DNA of 64,000 nt from Virgisporangium aliadipatigenens (GTDB lineage Bacteria > Actinomycetota > Actinomycetes > Mycobacteriales > Micromonosporaceae): assembly GCF_016863615.1 (NCBI RefSeq), contig NZ_BOPF01000006.1, positions 186,001 to 250,000 on the forward strand, written 5' to 3'. Of the stretch, positions 9,269 through 17,439 are shown piece after piece. The position numbers and the translations under genes were made by a program. The notes below the pieces were generated by a model. It had not been told where the DNA came from. It did not search any database and saw nothing but the letters and a program-made list of their open reading frames with translations. Each line of letters opens with the position of its first letter. The stretch's first letter is position 1.

Positions 9269-9314
9269 AACGAAAAAGTGCGTTCTTCCGCGCGCGGCGC
9301 CGGGCTCCTACGGT
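9269..9314 (+). promoter_or_regulatory. RidA promoter with possible HxlR operator
   Basis: AACG-N8-CGTT (9269-9284) within GGTAACGAAAAAGTGCGTTC resembles the A-rich sites bound by HxlR regulators. TACGGT at 9309-9314 is a plausible -10, giving a transcript start near 9321 and a short leader to GAGGAGAA. The link to the convergent HxlR gene is inference. Confidence 0.4.
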
Positions 9315-9344
9315 CGTCCGGGTACCCGACGTGAGGAGAACGCC

Positions 9345-9731
9345 ATGGCCGTCACCCTGATCAACCCTGCCGGACTGCCGGAGATCGACGTCTACCGGCA
9401 GGTGTCGGTGGCGACCGGCACGAAGCTGATCCACGTGGCCGGGCAGGTCGCCTGGGACGGCGGCGATCTGGCCACCCAGGTCGAGCAGTGCTACCTGAAC
9501 GTCGCCACCGCGCTCGCCGGCGTCGGCGCGACCTTCGACGACGTGGTGAAGCTGACGGTGCACGTCGTCGACTGGACACCCGAGCGGATGCCGGAACTCC
9601 TCGACGGCATCGCCCGCGCGGCCGCCAAGCTCGGCACCACCCCCGCCGCGCCGGCCTCGCTCTTCGGCATCGCGGCCCTGGACGTGCCCGAACATCTCGT
9701 CGAGGTGGAGGCTACGGCCGTTCTCGACTAG
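9345..9731 (+). CDS. RidA/YjgF-family protein
   Basis: 128 residues. ATGTKLIHVAGQVAWDGG near residues 22-39, DLATQVEQCYLNVATALAGVGATFDDVVKLTVHVVDW near 40-76 and the closing HLVEVEATAVLD define the RidA fold, an imine/enamine deaminase-like trimer. The usual catalytic Arg near the C-terminal Pro-X-Arg is not obvious: the region reads GTTPAAPASLFG, so deaminase activity is doubtful and a variant role is possible. GAGGAG precedes ATG 9345. Its last 20 bases overlap the convergent HxlR gene. Confidence 0.85.
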   Translation: MAVTLINPAGLPEIDVYRQVSVATGTKLIHVAGQVAWDGGDLATQVEQCYLNVATALAGVGATFDDVVKLTVHVVDWTPERMPELLDGIARAAAKLGTTPAAPASLFGIAALDVPEHLVEVEATAVLD

Positions 9732-10107
9732 CGAAGCGGCGCCGGGACTCCTCGATGTGCCCGAGGTAGCGCTGCGTCCAGCCGCACATGCCGTCGACCA
9801 CGGCGCGCAGCGCCTGCCCGGCCTCGGTGAGCGCGTAGTCCACGCGCGGCGGCACGGTGGCGTGCACCGTGCGTTCGACCAGGCCGTTCTGCTCCAGCAT
9901 CCGCAGGTTCTGGGCGAGCATCTTGTGGCTGATGCCGCCGATCTCCCGTTGCAGCTCGCTGAAGCGCATCATGCCCTGGCCGAGGAACTCGATGATCAGG
10001 AACGCCCACTTGTTGGCGACGTCCGAGAAGATCTCCCGCGCGAGCGAGTCCGCCCGCGCCAGATCGGCCTCCGGCGGCAGCTCGCTGATCTCCCGTCGAG
10101 TACCCAT
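9712..10107 (-). CDS. HxlR-family winged-helix regulator
   Basis: 131 residues. The MarR-like wing-helix reads WAFLIIEFLGQGMMRFSELQREIGGISHKMLAQNLRMLEQNGLVERTV near residues 34-81 and PPRVDYALTEAGQAL near 85-99, diagnostic of HxlR. The family Cys (normally before the WxxxIL segment) is absent, replaced by DVANKWAF, so a thiol switch is unlikely. Start ATG 10107; a longer in-frame start at 10167 would add 20 residues without family similarity. It converges on and overlaps ridA by 20 bp, and probably controls it. Confidence 0.88.
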   Translation of the reverse strand: MGTRREISELPPEADLARADSLAREIFSDVANKWAFLIIEFLGQGMMRFSELQREIGGISHKMLAQNLRMLEQNGLVERTVHATVPPRVDYALTEAGQALRAVVDGMCGWTQRYLGHIEESRRRFASRERP

Positions 10108-10142
10108 CTGACGCACGATAACCCGCCGGACGGAGAGCCCGC

Positions 10143-10706
10143 TCAGCCGCGCAGCAGCGGCGCGCACATCCGCTCGACGTGCGCCGCGATCTCCTCGCGC
10201 CCGGCCGCGCTGATCGCCTTCGTGCCGAGCTTGTCGCGCAGCAGCGCGATGCCGCTGAGCAGGGCGATGACCAGCTCGGCGCGCAGGGCGGCGTCGGGGC
10301 CCGCCAGCCGGGCGGCGAGCCCCACGGTGAACGCCTTCTCCAGCTTGCCGCGCACCAGCTCGCGCAGCGTGTCGTCGTTGGTGCTGGACAGCAGCGCCGA
10401 GTAGCTGTTGGTCCGCCGGGCGGCGCTGGCGTCGAGGATGTGTTCGAGCAGCGCGCGGGGCAGCTCGTCCAGCGGCGTCTCGGCGATGATCTTCTCGCCG
10501 GTGGTGCCGCTGTTGTCGATCGCCTCGGTGATCAGCTTCTCCTTGGAGCCGAAGTACCGGTAGACGAGCGTCTGGTTGACGCCGGCGGCGGTGGCGATGT
10601 CGCGCGTGCTGGTCCCCTCGACGCCGTGCCGGGAGATCAGGTCCCGGGCGGCGCCCAGCAGTGCCTCCCGGGTGGCGGCGGCATCCCGGCGTCGCGGTTC
10701 CGGCAC
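10143..10706 (-). CDS. TetR-family repressor of the adjacent efflux gene
   Basis: 187 residues. The N-terminal helix-turn-helix TRDIATAAGVNQTLVYRYFGSKEKLI lies near residues 33-58 after ALLGAARDLISRHG. I use GTG 10706 because GGAGGAAACG immediately precedes it; an upstream in-frame ATG at 10769 would run into the operator region. It is divergent from a 14-TM DHA2 transporter, with two inverted repeats between them, the standard repressor-pump arrangement. The inducer is unknown. Confidence 0.88.
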   Translation of the reverse strand: MPEPRRRDAAATREALLGAARDLISRHGVEGTSTRDIATAAGVNQTLVYRYFGSKEKLITEAIDNSGTTGEKIIAETPLDELPRALLEHILDASAARRTNSYSALLSSTNDDTLRELVRGKLEKAFTVGLAARLAGPDAALRAELVIALLSGIALLRDKLGTKAISAAGREEIAAHVERMCAPLLRG

Positions 10707-10769
10707 CGTTTCCTCCGACGTAACTCGGCCGACGAACAGGAGAAACATACCCCGAGTGGTGATCATCAC

Positions 10770-10834
10770 GTAAGTAGTCAGTTGTTGACTTACTCCGCGG
10801 ATCTTCCTACCGTCGGTTAAGTCGTCAAACGACT
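10770..10834. promoter_or_regulatory. Divergent operator/promoter of the TetR-MFS pair
   Basis: Two inverted repeats: GTAAGT-N12-ACTTAC (10770-10793), containing an inner AGTCA-N5-TGACT, and AGTCGT-CAA-ACGACT (10820-10834). A -35 TTGACT (10785-10790) and -10 TACCGT (10808-10813), 17 bases apart, drive the MFS gene; the first repeat covers the -35 and the second the initial transcribed bases. Confidence 0.6.
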
Positions 10835-10853
10835 ACATGCTCTGGGGGATCCC

Positions 10854-12320
10854 TTGTCCGCACCGCTCACCGAGCCCGCGGCGCGCACCGGCCGACACGC
10901 CAACAGCACCCTGGTCGTGCTGTTCCTTTCGCTTGGCGGCCTGTCGTTCGCCGTGCTCCAGTCGCTCATCGCCCCGGCGTTGCCGGTCATCGCGCGGGAC
11001 CTCGACGCCTCGACCGGTGACATCAGCTGGACGCTCACCGCGTACCTGCTCGCCGCCTCGGTGCTGACGCCGATCCTCGGCCGCCTCGGCGACATGATCG
11101 GCAAGCGACGCGTACTGCTCGCCGTGCTCGTCGTTCTCTTCGTGGGAACGCTCTTGGCGGCCCTCGCGCCCAACCTGCCGATCCTCATCGCGGCGCGGGC
11201 GCTGCAGGGCGCGGCCGGCGCGATCATGCCCCTGTCGATCGGCATCGTCCGCGACGAACTCCCGCGCGAGCGGGTCAGCGTCACCGTCGGCCTGCTCTCG
11301 GCGATCTTCGGCATCGGCGCCGGCGTCGGCATCGTGGCCGCCGGCCCGATCGTGGACCACCTCTCCTGGCACTGGCTGTTCTGGTTGCCGCTCGCCGTCA
11401 TCGTGGTGGCGCTGCTCGGCGTGATCTTCGGCGTGCCCGAGTCGCCGATCCGCACGCCCGGGCGGCTCGACCTGGCCGGCGCCGGCCTGCTGTCGGTGGC
11501 GCTGGTGACCCTGCTGCTCGCCATCAGCAAGGGGCGCGAGTGGGGCTGGGACTCCGGCACGATCCTGACGCTGTTCGCGGTCGGCGCGGTGGCGCTGGTG
11601 GCGTTCGTGATCGTCGAGCGGACCGTGGCGCAGCCGCTGATCGACATGCGGCTCATGGCCGTGCGCGGCGTGTGGACCACGAACCTCGTCGCCGTCGTCC
11701 TGGGCTTCGCGATGTTCGGCACGTTCCTGCTGCTGCCGACGCTGCTCGAACTGCCCGCCGGCACCGGCTACGGCTTCGGCAGGACGGTCTCCGAGGCCGG
11801 CTGGTACCTGGTGCCCGCCACCCTGTCGATGCTGATCTTCGGGCCGCTCGCCGGGCTGCTCGACCGCCGGTTCGGGCCCAAGGTGCCGATGTTCCTGGGG
11901 GCCGGGCTGATCGTGGCGGCGTTCGTGCTGCCGGCGCTGGACCACTCCCAGGCGTGGCAGATCCTGCTCGCCAGCTTCCTCACCGGTGCCGGCATCGGCC
12001 TCGGCTTCGCCGCCATGTCGAACGCCATCATCGAGGCCGTTCCGGCGACCGTCACCGGGCAGGCGACCAGCGTCAACACCATCGCCCGCACGATCGGCAG
12101 CAGCGTCGGCACGGCCGTCATCGCGGCGGTGATGGCCGCCGACAGCACGCCGCGCGGGCTGCCGACGGACCACGCGTTCACCGAGGGGTTCTGGGTGTGC
12201 GCGGGCGTGGCCCTGCTGGCCGTGCTGATCTGCCTCATCGTCCCCTCCGCCCGCCGCCGCCAGGACGAGGCGATCGCGGCGGGCGTGGACGACGTTCCGC
12301 TCGAGCCGATCAAGGCCTGA
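10854..12320 (+). CDS. MFS transporter, DHA2 (14-TM) drug efflux family
   Basis: 488 residues, highly hydrophobic, consistent with 14 helices. Motif A reads GRLGDMIGKRR near residues 75-85; the region before it, PVIARDLDASTGDISWTLTAYLLAASV, is typical of EmrB/QacA-type drug/proton antiporters. Start is TTG 10854 behind a GGGGGA site; the ATG at 10837 is in another frame. Controlled by the divergent TetR gene. Substrate not predictable. Confidence 0.9.
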   Translation: MSAPLTEPAARTGRHANSTLVVLFLSLGGLSFAVLQSLIAPALPVIARDLDASTGDISWTLTAYLLAASVLTPILGRLGDMIGKRRVLLAVLVVLFVGTLLAALAPNLPILIAARALQGAAGAIMPLSIGIVRDELPRERVSVTVGLLSAIFGIGAGVGIVAAGPIVDHLSWHWLFWLPLAVIVVALLGVIFGVPESPIRTPGRLDLAGAGLLSVALVTLLLAISKGREWGWDSGTILTLFAVGAVALVAFVIVERTVAQPLIDMRLMAVRGVWTTNLVAVVLGFAMFGTFLLLPTLLELPAGTGYGFGRTVSEAGWYLVPATLSMLIFGPLAGLLDRRFGPKVPMFLGAGLIVAAFVLPALDHSQAWQILLASFLTGAGIGLGFAAMSNAIIEAVPATVTGQATSVNTIARTIGSSVGTAVIAAVMAADSTPRGLPTDHAFTEGFWVCAGVALLAVLICLIVPSARRRQDEAIAAGVDDVPLEPIKA

Positions 12321-12328
12321 CCGGGATT

Positions 12329-12363
12329 GCAGCGGCTCTGCAGCGCGACTGCGGAGCCGCTGC
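12329..12363 (+). terminator. Hairpin after the MFS gene
   Basis: GCAGCGGCTC (12329-12338) pairs perfectly with GAGCCGCTGC (12354-12363), nine bases past the MFS stop. No T-tract follows, as usual in high-G+C genomes. Confidence 0.6.
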
Positions 12364-12442
12364 CCGTGTTCCTCCAGCGCACCGATCGACAGTGGTCGCA
12401 CCAACAAGCCACAAGCGTTCGGTACGAAGGAGTTGCACGACA

Positions 12443-13885
12443 ATGACAACGAACATCCTCCGCCGGCTCACCAGAGCCGCCGTGCTGGCCGGCATGCTCG
12501 GCGCCACGGTCGCGGCCGGCACGGTGGTGCTGCCCGGGACGGCGCAGGCCGCGACGGAATCGCAGATCCGCAACGCGATCGTCGACCAGGCCCAGGCACA
12601 GCTCGGCGGCACGGCCTGCGATCCGGGCTACTACAACAGCTGCGGCATGGAGTGGTGCGCGGAGTTCGCGCGCTGGGTCTGGCGCCACGGCGGCATCACC
12701 GACTACGCCGGCCTCGACGGGTGGGCGCAGTCGTTCAAGCAGTACGGCGAGAAGCGCGGCACCTACCACTCCCGCGGCAGCGGCTACACCCCGCAGCCCG
12801 GCGACGCCATCGTCTTCGACTGGGACCACAGTTCCGCCGACGACCACCCGATCGACCACGTCGCGATCGTCGAGAGCGTCTCCAGCAGCAGCGTGAACAT
12901 CATCGGCGGCAACCAGGGCGACGCCAGCGTGGTCAGCCGCCGCACCTACTCCCGTTCGAACGCCGACATCATCGGCTACTCCGAGCCGAAGTTCCCGGGC
13001 AACTCGTTCGGGACCCCCAACGACTTCGACGGCGACGGCGCGAGCGACCTCGCCCTGTTCCGCCCGAACGCCGGGAACTGGCACGTGAAGAGCGTCTCGC
13101 GCATGGTGCAGCTGTACGGCAGCTACGAGTACGGCGGCGGCGGCGACATCCCGCTCAGCGGTGACTTCGACGGCGACGGCTACACCGACATCGCGCTGTA
13201 TCGCCCCGCGCAGGGGCAGTGGTGGATCAAGAGCGTGAAGCGCGACGTGCAGCTGTACGCGGCCTACGAGTACGGCGGCAACGGCGACATCCCGCTGACG
13301 GGCGACTTCGACGGCGACGGCTACACCGACATCGCGGTGTTCCGCCCCTCGACGGCGCAGTGGCACATCAAGTCCGTCAAGCGGAACGTCCAGATCACCG
13401 GCAGCCACCAGTGGGGCGGCGGCGGCGACATCCCGCTCAGCGGCGACTTCGACGGGGACGGCACCGACGACATGGTGCTGTACCGGCCGGCGCAGGGGCA
13501 GTGGTGGGTGAAGAGCATCTCACGCAACGTGCAGCTGTACGGCGGCCACGAGTACGGCGGCTCCGGCGACATCCCGATGACCGGCGACTTCGACGGCGAC
13601 GGCAACGCCGACATCGCGCTCTACCGGCCGTCGGCGGGCCAGTGGCACATCAAGTCCCTCAAGCGCAACGTGCAGATCCTCGGCAGCCACCCGTACGGCG
13701 GTGGCGGGGACGTGCCGCTGACCGGCGACTACGACGGCGACGGCTACACCGACATCGCGCTGTTCCGCCCGTCGGCCGGCGAGTGGCACGTCAAGAGCGT
13801 CAAGAAGAACGCGCAGCTCATCGGCAGCCACCCGTACGGCGGCGGCAACGACCTCGCGGTCACGAACATCCCCACCCGCAACTGA
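12443..13885 (+). CDS. Secreted CHAP-domain peptidoglycan hydrolase with six DFDGDG repeats
   Basis: 480 residues. A Sec signal peptide ends at about residue 36 (GTAQA). The CHAP domain follows: the catalytic Cys is residue 72 in MEWCAEFARWVW, GDAIVFDWD lies near 118-126 and the partner His is residue 139 in DHVAIVES. This is an NlpC/P60-like amidase or endopeptidase acting on cell-wall peptides. From residue 194 there are six copies of a 47-residue repeat beginning DFDGDG, with conserved RP..G.W..KS and YGG.GD.P, resembling VCBS/FG-GAP calcium-binding blades and probably an adhesion or wall-binding module. A 552-bp part of this repeat is identical to the next gene. AAGGAG precedes the ATG. 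Confidence 0.9.
   Translation: MTTNILRRLTRAAVLAGMLGATVAAGTVVLPGTAQAATESQIRNAIVDQAQAQLGGTACDPGYYNSCGMEWCAEFARWVWRHGGITDYAGLDGWAQSFKQYGEKRGTYHSRGSGYTPQPGDAIVFDWDHSSADDHPIDHVAIVESVSSSSVNIIGGNQGDASVVSRRTYSRSNADIIGYSEPKFPGNSFGTPNDFDGDGASDLALFRPNAGNWHVKSVSRMVQLYGSYEYGGGGDIPLSGDFDGDGYTDIALYRPAQGQWWIKSVKRDVQLYAAYEYGGNGDIPLTGDFDGDGYTDIAVFRPSTAQWHIKSVKRNVQITGSHQWGGGGDIPLSGDFDGDGTDDMVLYRPAQGQWWVKSISRNVQLYGGHEYGGSGDIPMTGDFDGDGNADIALYRPSAGQWHIKSLKRNVQILGSHPYGGGGDVPLTGDYDGDGYTDIALFRPSAGEWHVKSVKKNAQLIGSHPYGGGNDLAVTNIPTRN
13019..13570 (+). repeat. 552-bp block identical to 14706-15257
   Basis: Line-by-line comparison shows no difference between 13019-13570 and 14706-15257 (offset 1687). The block spans almost four of the 47-codon repeats. 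Similarity continues downstream but with many silent and replacement changes. Confidence 0.95.
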
Positions 13886-13900
13886 TTCCCTCCGCAAGCA

Positions 13901-13945
13901 GCCGGGCCGCCCCAATTCCCCCCGGGGCGGCCCGGCCCTTTCTTT
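13901..13945 (+). terminator. Strong intrinsic terminator between the two hydrolase genes
   Basis: GCCGGGCCGCCCC (13901-13913) pairs perfectly with GGGGCGGCCCGGC (13924-13936) around a 10-base loop, followed by CCCTTTCTTT. It separates the CHAP gene from the GH25 gene only 73 bases later, so the second gene needs read-through or its own promoter. Confidence 0.8.
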
Positions 13946-13958
13946 CTGGAGCGTCGCC

Positions 13959-15569
13959 ATGAAACGACTCGCCGCCTTCGCGGCCGCGTGCCTTGTCTTT
14001 CTCGCCCCGACCGCCGCCTCGGCCGCGGTCCCCGCGGACTACAGCGTCAAGGGCATCGACATCTCCCATCATCAGGGAACGGTCAACTGGCCGGCCGTCG
14101 CCGGGACCGGGCAACAGTTCGCCTACCTGAAGGCGACCGAGGGCACCGACTATGCCGACCCCACGTTCGGCACGAACTACGCGGGAGCCAAGGGCAACGG
14201 CCTCTACGCCGGCGCCTACCACTACGGCCTGCCGGATCACAGCAGCGGCAGGGTGCAGGCGGACTGGTTCCTGGATCACGCCCGCTATCAGCACGACGGG
14301 CGGACGCTGCCGCCGATGCTCGACATCGAGTGGCCCTCCGGCCCGTCCGGCAGCCCGTCGCCCTGCTACGGGATGAGCCCTTCGGCGATCGTCGGGTGGA
14401 TCCGCGACTTCGTCGACCGCGTGCGCGAACGCACCGGCGCCACCACCGTCATCTACACGAACACCAACTGGTGGAACCCGTGCACCGGAAGCAACACGTC
14501 GTTCGGCGCGCTGCCGCTGTTCGTCGCCGACTACTCCTACGGCTCCGAGGGACCGAGCCCGATGCCGGCCGGCTGGAGCCGGTGGACGTTCTGGCAGTAC
14601 ACCAGCGGCGGCAGCGTCAGCGGCATCAGCGGCAACGTCGACCGCGACGTGTTCAACGGCTCGGCGGCCGCGTTGAAAACCCTCGTCGGCGGCAGGCAGC
14701 CGGTGAACGACTTCGACGGCGACGGCGCGAGCGACCTCGCCCTGTTCCGCCCGAACGCCGGGAACTGGCACGTGAAGAGCGTCTCGCGCATGGTGCAGCT
14801 GTACGGCAGCTACGAGTACGGCGGCGGCGGCGACATCCCGCTCAGCGGTGACTTCGACGGCGACGGCTACACCGACATCGCGCTGTATCGCCCCGCGCAG
14901 GGGCAGTGGTGGATCAAGAGCGTGAAGCGCGACGTGCAGCTGTACGCGGCCTACGAGTACGGCGGCAACGGCGACATCCCGCTGACGGGCGACTTCGACG
15001 GCGACGGCTACACCGACATCGCGGTGTTCCGCCCCTCGACGGCGCAGTGGCACATCAAGTCCGTCAAGCGGAACGTCCAGATCACCGGCAGCCACCAGTG
15101 GGGCGGCGGCGGCGACATCCCGCTCAGCGGCGACTTCGACGGGGACGGCACCGACGACATGGTGCTGTACCGGCCGGCGCAGGGGCAGTGGTGGGTGAAG
15201 AGCATCTCACGCAACGTGCAGCTGTACGGCGGCCACGAGTACGGCGGCTCCGGCGACGTGCCGATGACCGGCGACTTCGACGGCGACGGCAACGCCGACA
15301 TCGCGCTGTACCGCCCGTCCGCCGGGCAGTGGCACGTCAAGAGCCTGAAGCGGGGCGTGCAGCTGTGGGGCAGCCACCAGTACGGCGGCTCCGGCGACGT
15401 GCCGCTGACCGGCGACTACGACGGTGACGGGTTCGCCGACATCGCGCTGTACCGCCCGTCGGCGGGTCAGTGGCACGTGAAGTCGTTGCACCGCAACGCG
15501 CAGCTCGTCGGGAGCCATCCGTACGGCGGCGGTGGCGACGTGCCGGCGACGGCGGTCCCGACCCGCTGA
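13959..15569 (+). CDS. Secreted GH25 lysozyme with six DFDGDG repeats
   Basis: 536 residues. Signal peptide ends at about residue 22-23 (AASA-A). The GH25 muramidase domain follows: GIDISHHQG (catalytic-site Asp34), LKATEGTDYADPTF near 50-63, and PPMLDIEWP with Asp122 and Glu124, the DxE pair of the family. It should cut the N-acetylmuramic acid-beta-1,4-N-acetylglucosamine bond. Residues 251-532 are six 47-residue DFDGDG repeats of the kind found in the upstream CHAP protein, so the two enzymes share a targeting module and attack different wall bonds. A very strong terminator follows. ATG 13959 follows TCTGGAG. Confidence 0.92.
   Translation: MKRLAAFAAACLVFLAPTAASAAVPADYSVKGIDISHHQGTVNWPAVAGTGQQFAYLKATEGTDYADPTFGTNYAGAKGNGLYAGAYHYGLPDHSSGRVQADWFLDHARYQHDGRTLPPMLDIEWPSGPSGSPSPCYGMSPSAIVGWIRDFVDRVRERTGATTVIYTNTNWWNPCTGSNTSFGALPLFVADYSYGSEGPSPMPAGWSRWTFWQYTSGGSVSGISGNVDRDVFNGSAAALKTLVGGRQPVNDFDGDGASDLALFRPNAGNWHVKSVSRMVQLYGSYEYGGGGDIPLSGDFDGDGYTDIALYRPAQGQWWIKSVKRDVQLYAAYEYGGNGDIPLTGDFDGDGYTDIAVFRPSTAQWHIKSVKRNVQITGSHQWGGGGDIPLSGDFDGDGTDDMVLYRPAQGQWWVKSISRNVQLYGGHEYGGSGDVPMTGDFDGDGNADIALYRPSAGQWHVKSLKRGVQLWGSHQYGGSGDVPLTGDYDGDGFADIALYRPSAGQWHVKSLHRNAQLVGSHPYGGGGDVPATAVPTR
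14706..15257 (+). repeat. 552-bp block identical to 13019-13570
   Basis: Second copy of the repeat-domain block, inside the GH25 gene, in the same reading frame as the first copy. Sharp identity borders on both sides (upstream sequences differ immediately before AACGAC) suggest gene conversion or a recent domain transfer. Confidence 0.95.
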
Positions 15570-15580
15570 CCGTCCACAGT

Positions 15581-15612
15581 GGAGGGCCGGGTCCGGTGGG
15601 ACCCGGCCCTCC
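15581..15612. terminator. Bidirectional terminator between GH25 and SARP genes
   Basis: GGAGGGCCGGGTCC (15581-15594) and GGACCCGGCCCTCC (15599-15612) make a perfect 14-bp stem with a GGTG loop. It lies between convergent stop codons 43 bases apart and should stop transcription from both sides. Confidence 0.85.
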
Positions 15613-15614
15613 TC

Positions 15615-17360
15615 CTACTCCGCGGGAAGCGAACGGGCGTACAGGCGCACCAGGCGCGGCAGCCGGTACCCGCCGTCGTGGTGGTCCAGCAGCCGTGCGG
15701 CGGCGATCCGGTCGGCGACGCGCTCGGCCACGGCGACCGGTGTGCCGAGCGCCTCCGCGACGTCGAACGCCGTGAAGACCGTGCCCTCGGTGGCCAGCCG
15801 GCGCAACGCCCACCGCGCGGTCGGATCCAGGTGCCGGAAGCCGCCGTCCAGCCGGGCCCGCAGATCCAGGTCCCCGACCGTCAGGTGATCGAGGCACACC
15901 CGCGGGTCCAGCAGCCGGACGGCGAGCGTGTGCAGTTCGGCACCGGGGCGGGAGAGCAGCCGCGCGGCGGCCGCCCGAACGGCCAGCGGCAGCCCCTCGC
16001 ACGCCGACACGATGTCGCCCGCCGCACCGGCCTGCGCGCGGGTGAGCTGCGCGCCGACGACCGAGCCGAGCAGTTCCACCGACTGCCGGTAGGTCAACGG
16101 GCCGAGCGAGATCCGCAGGTCGGCGTCGAGGTCGGGCAGGGTCGGCCGGCCGGTCACCAGCACCACGCAGCCGCGGTGCGTCGCCAGGAACGGACGCACC
16201 TGCGCGGCGTTCCACGCGTCGTCCAGCAGCACCAGGACCCGGCGGCCGGCCAGCACGGTGCGCAGCAGCGCGGCGCGTTCGTCCACGGAGCCCGGCAGCG
16301 GGGTGTCGGCGCCGTCGAGGGAGCGCAGCAGCATCGCGAGCGCGTCCACCACCGGCGTCGGCGTCGCCCCGGTCGCCCGCATCGGCACGAACAGCCGCCC
16401 GTCCGGGAACGCCTCCCGGGCGCGGTCGGCCACGGCCAACGCCAGCGCGGTCTTGCCGACGCCGGCCGGCCCGTCGACCGTCACCAGCGCCGGCCGGTCG
16501 GCCCGGGCCGCCGCGGCGAGCGCCGCCCCGAGGGCGCGTTCCTCCGGCTCCCGGCCGATCAGCCGCACGGGTGGCGGCAGTTGGTGCGGTCCCACGCTCG
16601 CTGCGGCGGGTGCCGGTTCGGCGTCCCCGAACAGGATCGCCTGGTGCGCGCGGCGCAACTGCGGGCCGGGCTCGACGCCCAGTTCCTCGCGCAGCACCGC
16701 GTAGCCCTGCTGGTAGACCTGCAACGCCTCGGCCTGCCGGCCCTGCCGGTACAGCACGTCCATCAGCAGCGCGCGGGTGCCCTCGCGCAGCGGATGTTCG
16801 GCCACGAACGCCGTCAGCTCCGCCACGAGCCAGCCCGTCGCACCGAGGTGGCTCGCGGCCTCGAAGCGGCGTTCGACGGCGCGCAGGCGCAGCTCCTCCA
16901 GGCGGGCCGCCGCCGCGCGGAACACCGGCGAGTCGAGCCCGGCCAGGGCGGGGCCGCGCCAGTGGGCCAACGCGTCGCCGAAGAGCCGCGTCGCGCGGTC
17001 GTGATCGCCGTCGGCCGCCGCCCGGTCCGCCTCGGCGGTCAGCCGTTCGAACCGGTGCAGGTCCAGCGCGCCCTCGTCGACGCGGACCAGGTAGCCCGGC
17101 GCGCGCGTGACGATGCAGCCGGCCCCGGCCGAACCGATCGAGCGGCGCAGCGTCGACACGTAGGTCTGGACGAGGTCGTTGGCGGTGTTCGGCGGGCGGT
17201 CGCCCCAGATCGCGTCGACGAGGCGCGCGGTGGGCACGACGGCGTTCGCCTGCAGCAGCGCGGCACCGAGCAGCGCCCGCTGTTTGGCCGAGGTGACGGC
17301 GACGGCGCGGTCCCCGTCGCGTACCTCGACGGGTCCCAATATCTTGAACGACAGGCTCAT
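15615..17360 (-). CDS. SARP/AfsR-type regulator with NB-ARC domain, no TPR
   Basis: 581 residues. Domains in order: OmpR-like winged helix with FKILGPVEV and AKQRALLGAALLQAN (1-95), bacterial transcriptional activator domain with HRFERL, HWRGPALAGL and HPLREGTRALLMDVLY (about 100-245), then an NB-ARC ATPase with Walker A GPAGVGKTALA near 293-303 and Walker B VLVLLDDAW near 372-380. The protein stops after the NTPase and its winged helix, lacking the C-terminal TPR array found in AfsR and in the second SARP here. SARPs usually activate secondary-metabolite or developmental genes. It has no obvious biosynthetic cluster beside it; the AraC gene is upstream on the same strand. Confidence 0.9.
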   Translation of the reverse strand: MSLSFKILGPVEVRDGDRAVAVTSAKQRALLGAALLQANAVVPTARLVDAIWGDRPPNTANDLVQTYVSTLRRSIGSAGAGCIVTRAPGYLVRVDEGALDLHRFERLTAEADRAAADGDHDRATRLFGDALAHWRGPALAGLDSPVFRAAAARLEELRLRAVERRFEAASHLGATGWLVAELTAFVAEHPLREGTRALLMDVLYRQGRQAEALQVYQQGYAVLREELGVEPGPQLRRAHQAILFGDAEPAPAAASVGPHQLPPPVRLIGREPEERALGAALAAAARADRPALVTVDGPAGVGKTALALAVADRAREAFPDGRLFVPMRATGATPTPVVDALAMLLRSLDGADTPLPGSVDERAALLRTVLAGRRVLVLLDDAWNAAQVRPFLATHRGCVVLVTGRPTLPDLDADLRISLGPLTYRQSVELLGSVVGAQLTRAQAGAAGDIVSACEGLPLAVRAAAARLLSRPGAELHTLAVRLLDPRVCLDHLTVGDLDLRARLDGGFRHLDPTARWALRRLATEGTVFTAFDVAEALGTPVAVAERVADRIAAARLLDHHDGGYRLPRLVRLYARSLPAE

Positions 17361-17439
17361 TCCACGTTCCCCCCTCGCGACGACGTCGGCGGGAAGAGGC
17401 TGGCAGAGCGCCGTTGTACTTCCGTTAAGGGCGCCCGAC

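Noticed and set aside
11768-13408. Long minus-strand ORFs over the DFDGDG repeats
   Set aside because: Repetitive VAVAVEV-type translation is the mirror of the repeat coding strand, not a gene.
12443-15569. Repeat arrays as a CRISPR locus
   Set aside because: The 141-bp repeats are in-frame coding units without spacers or cas genes.
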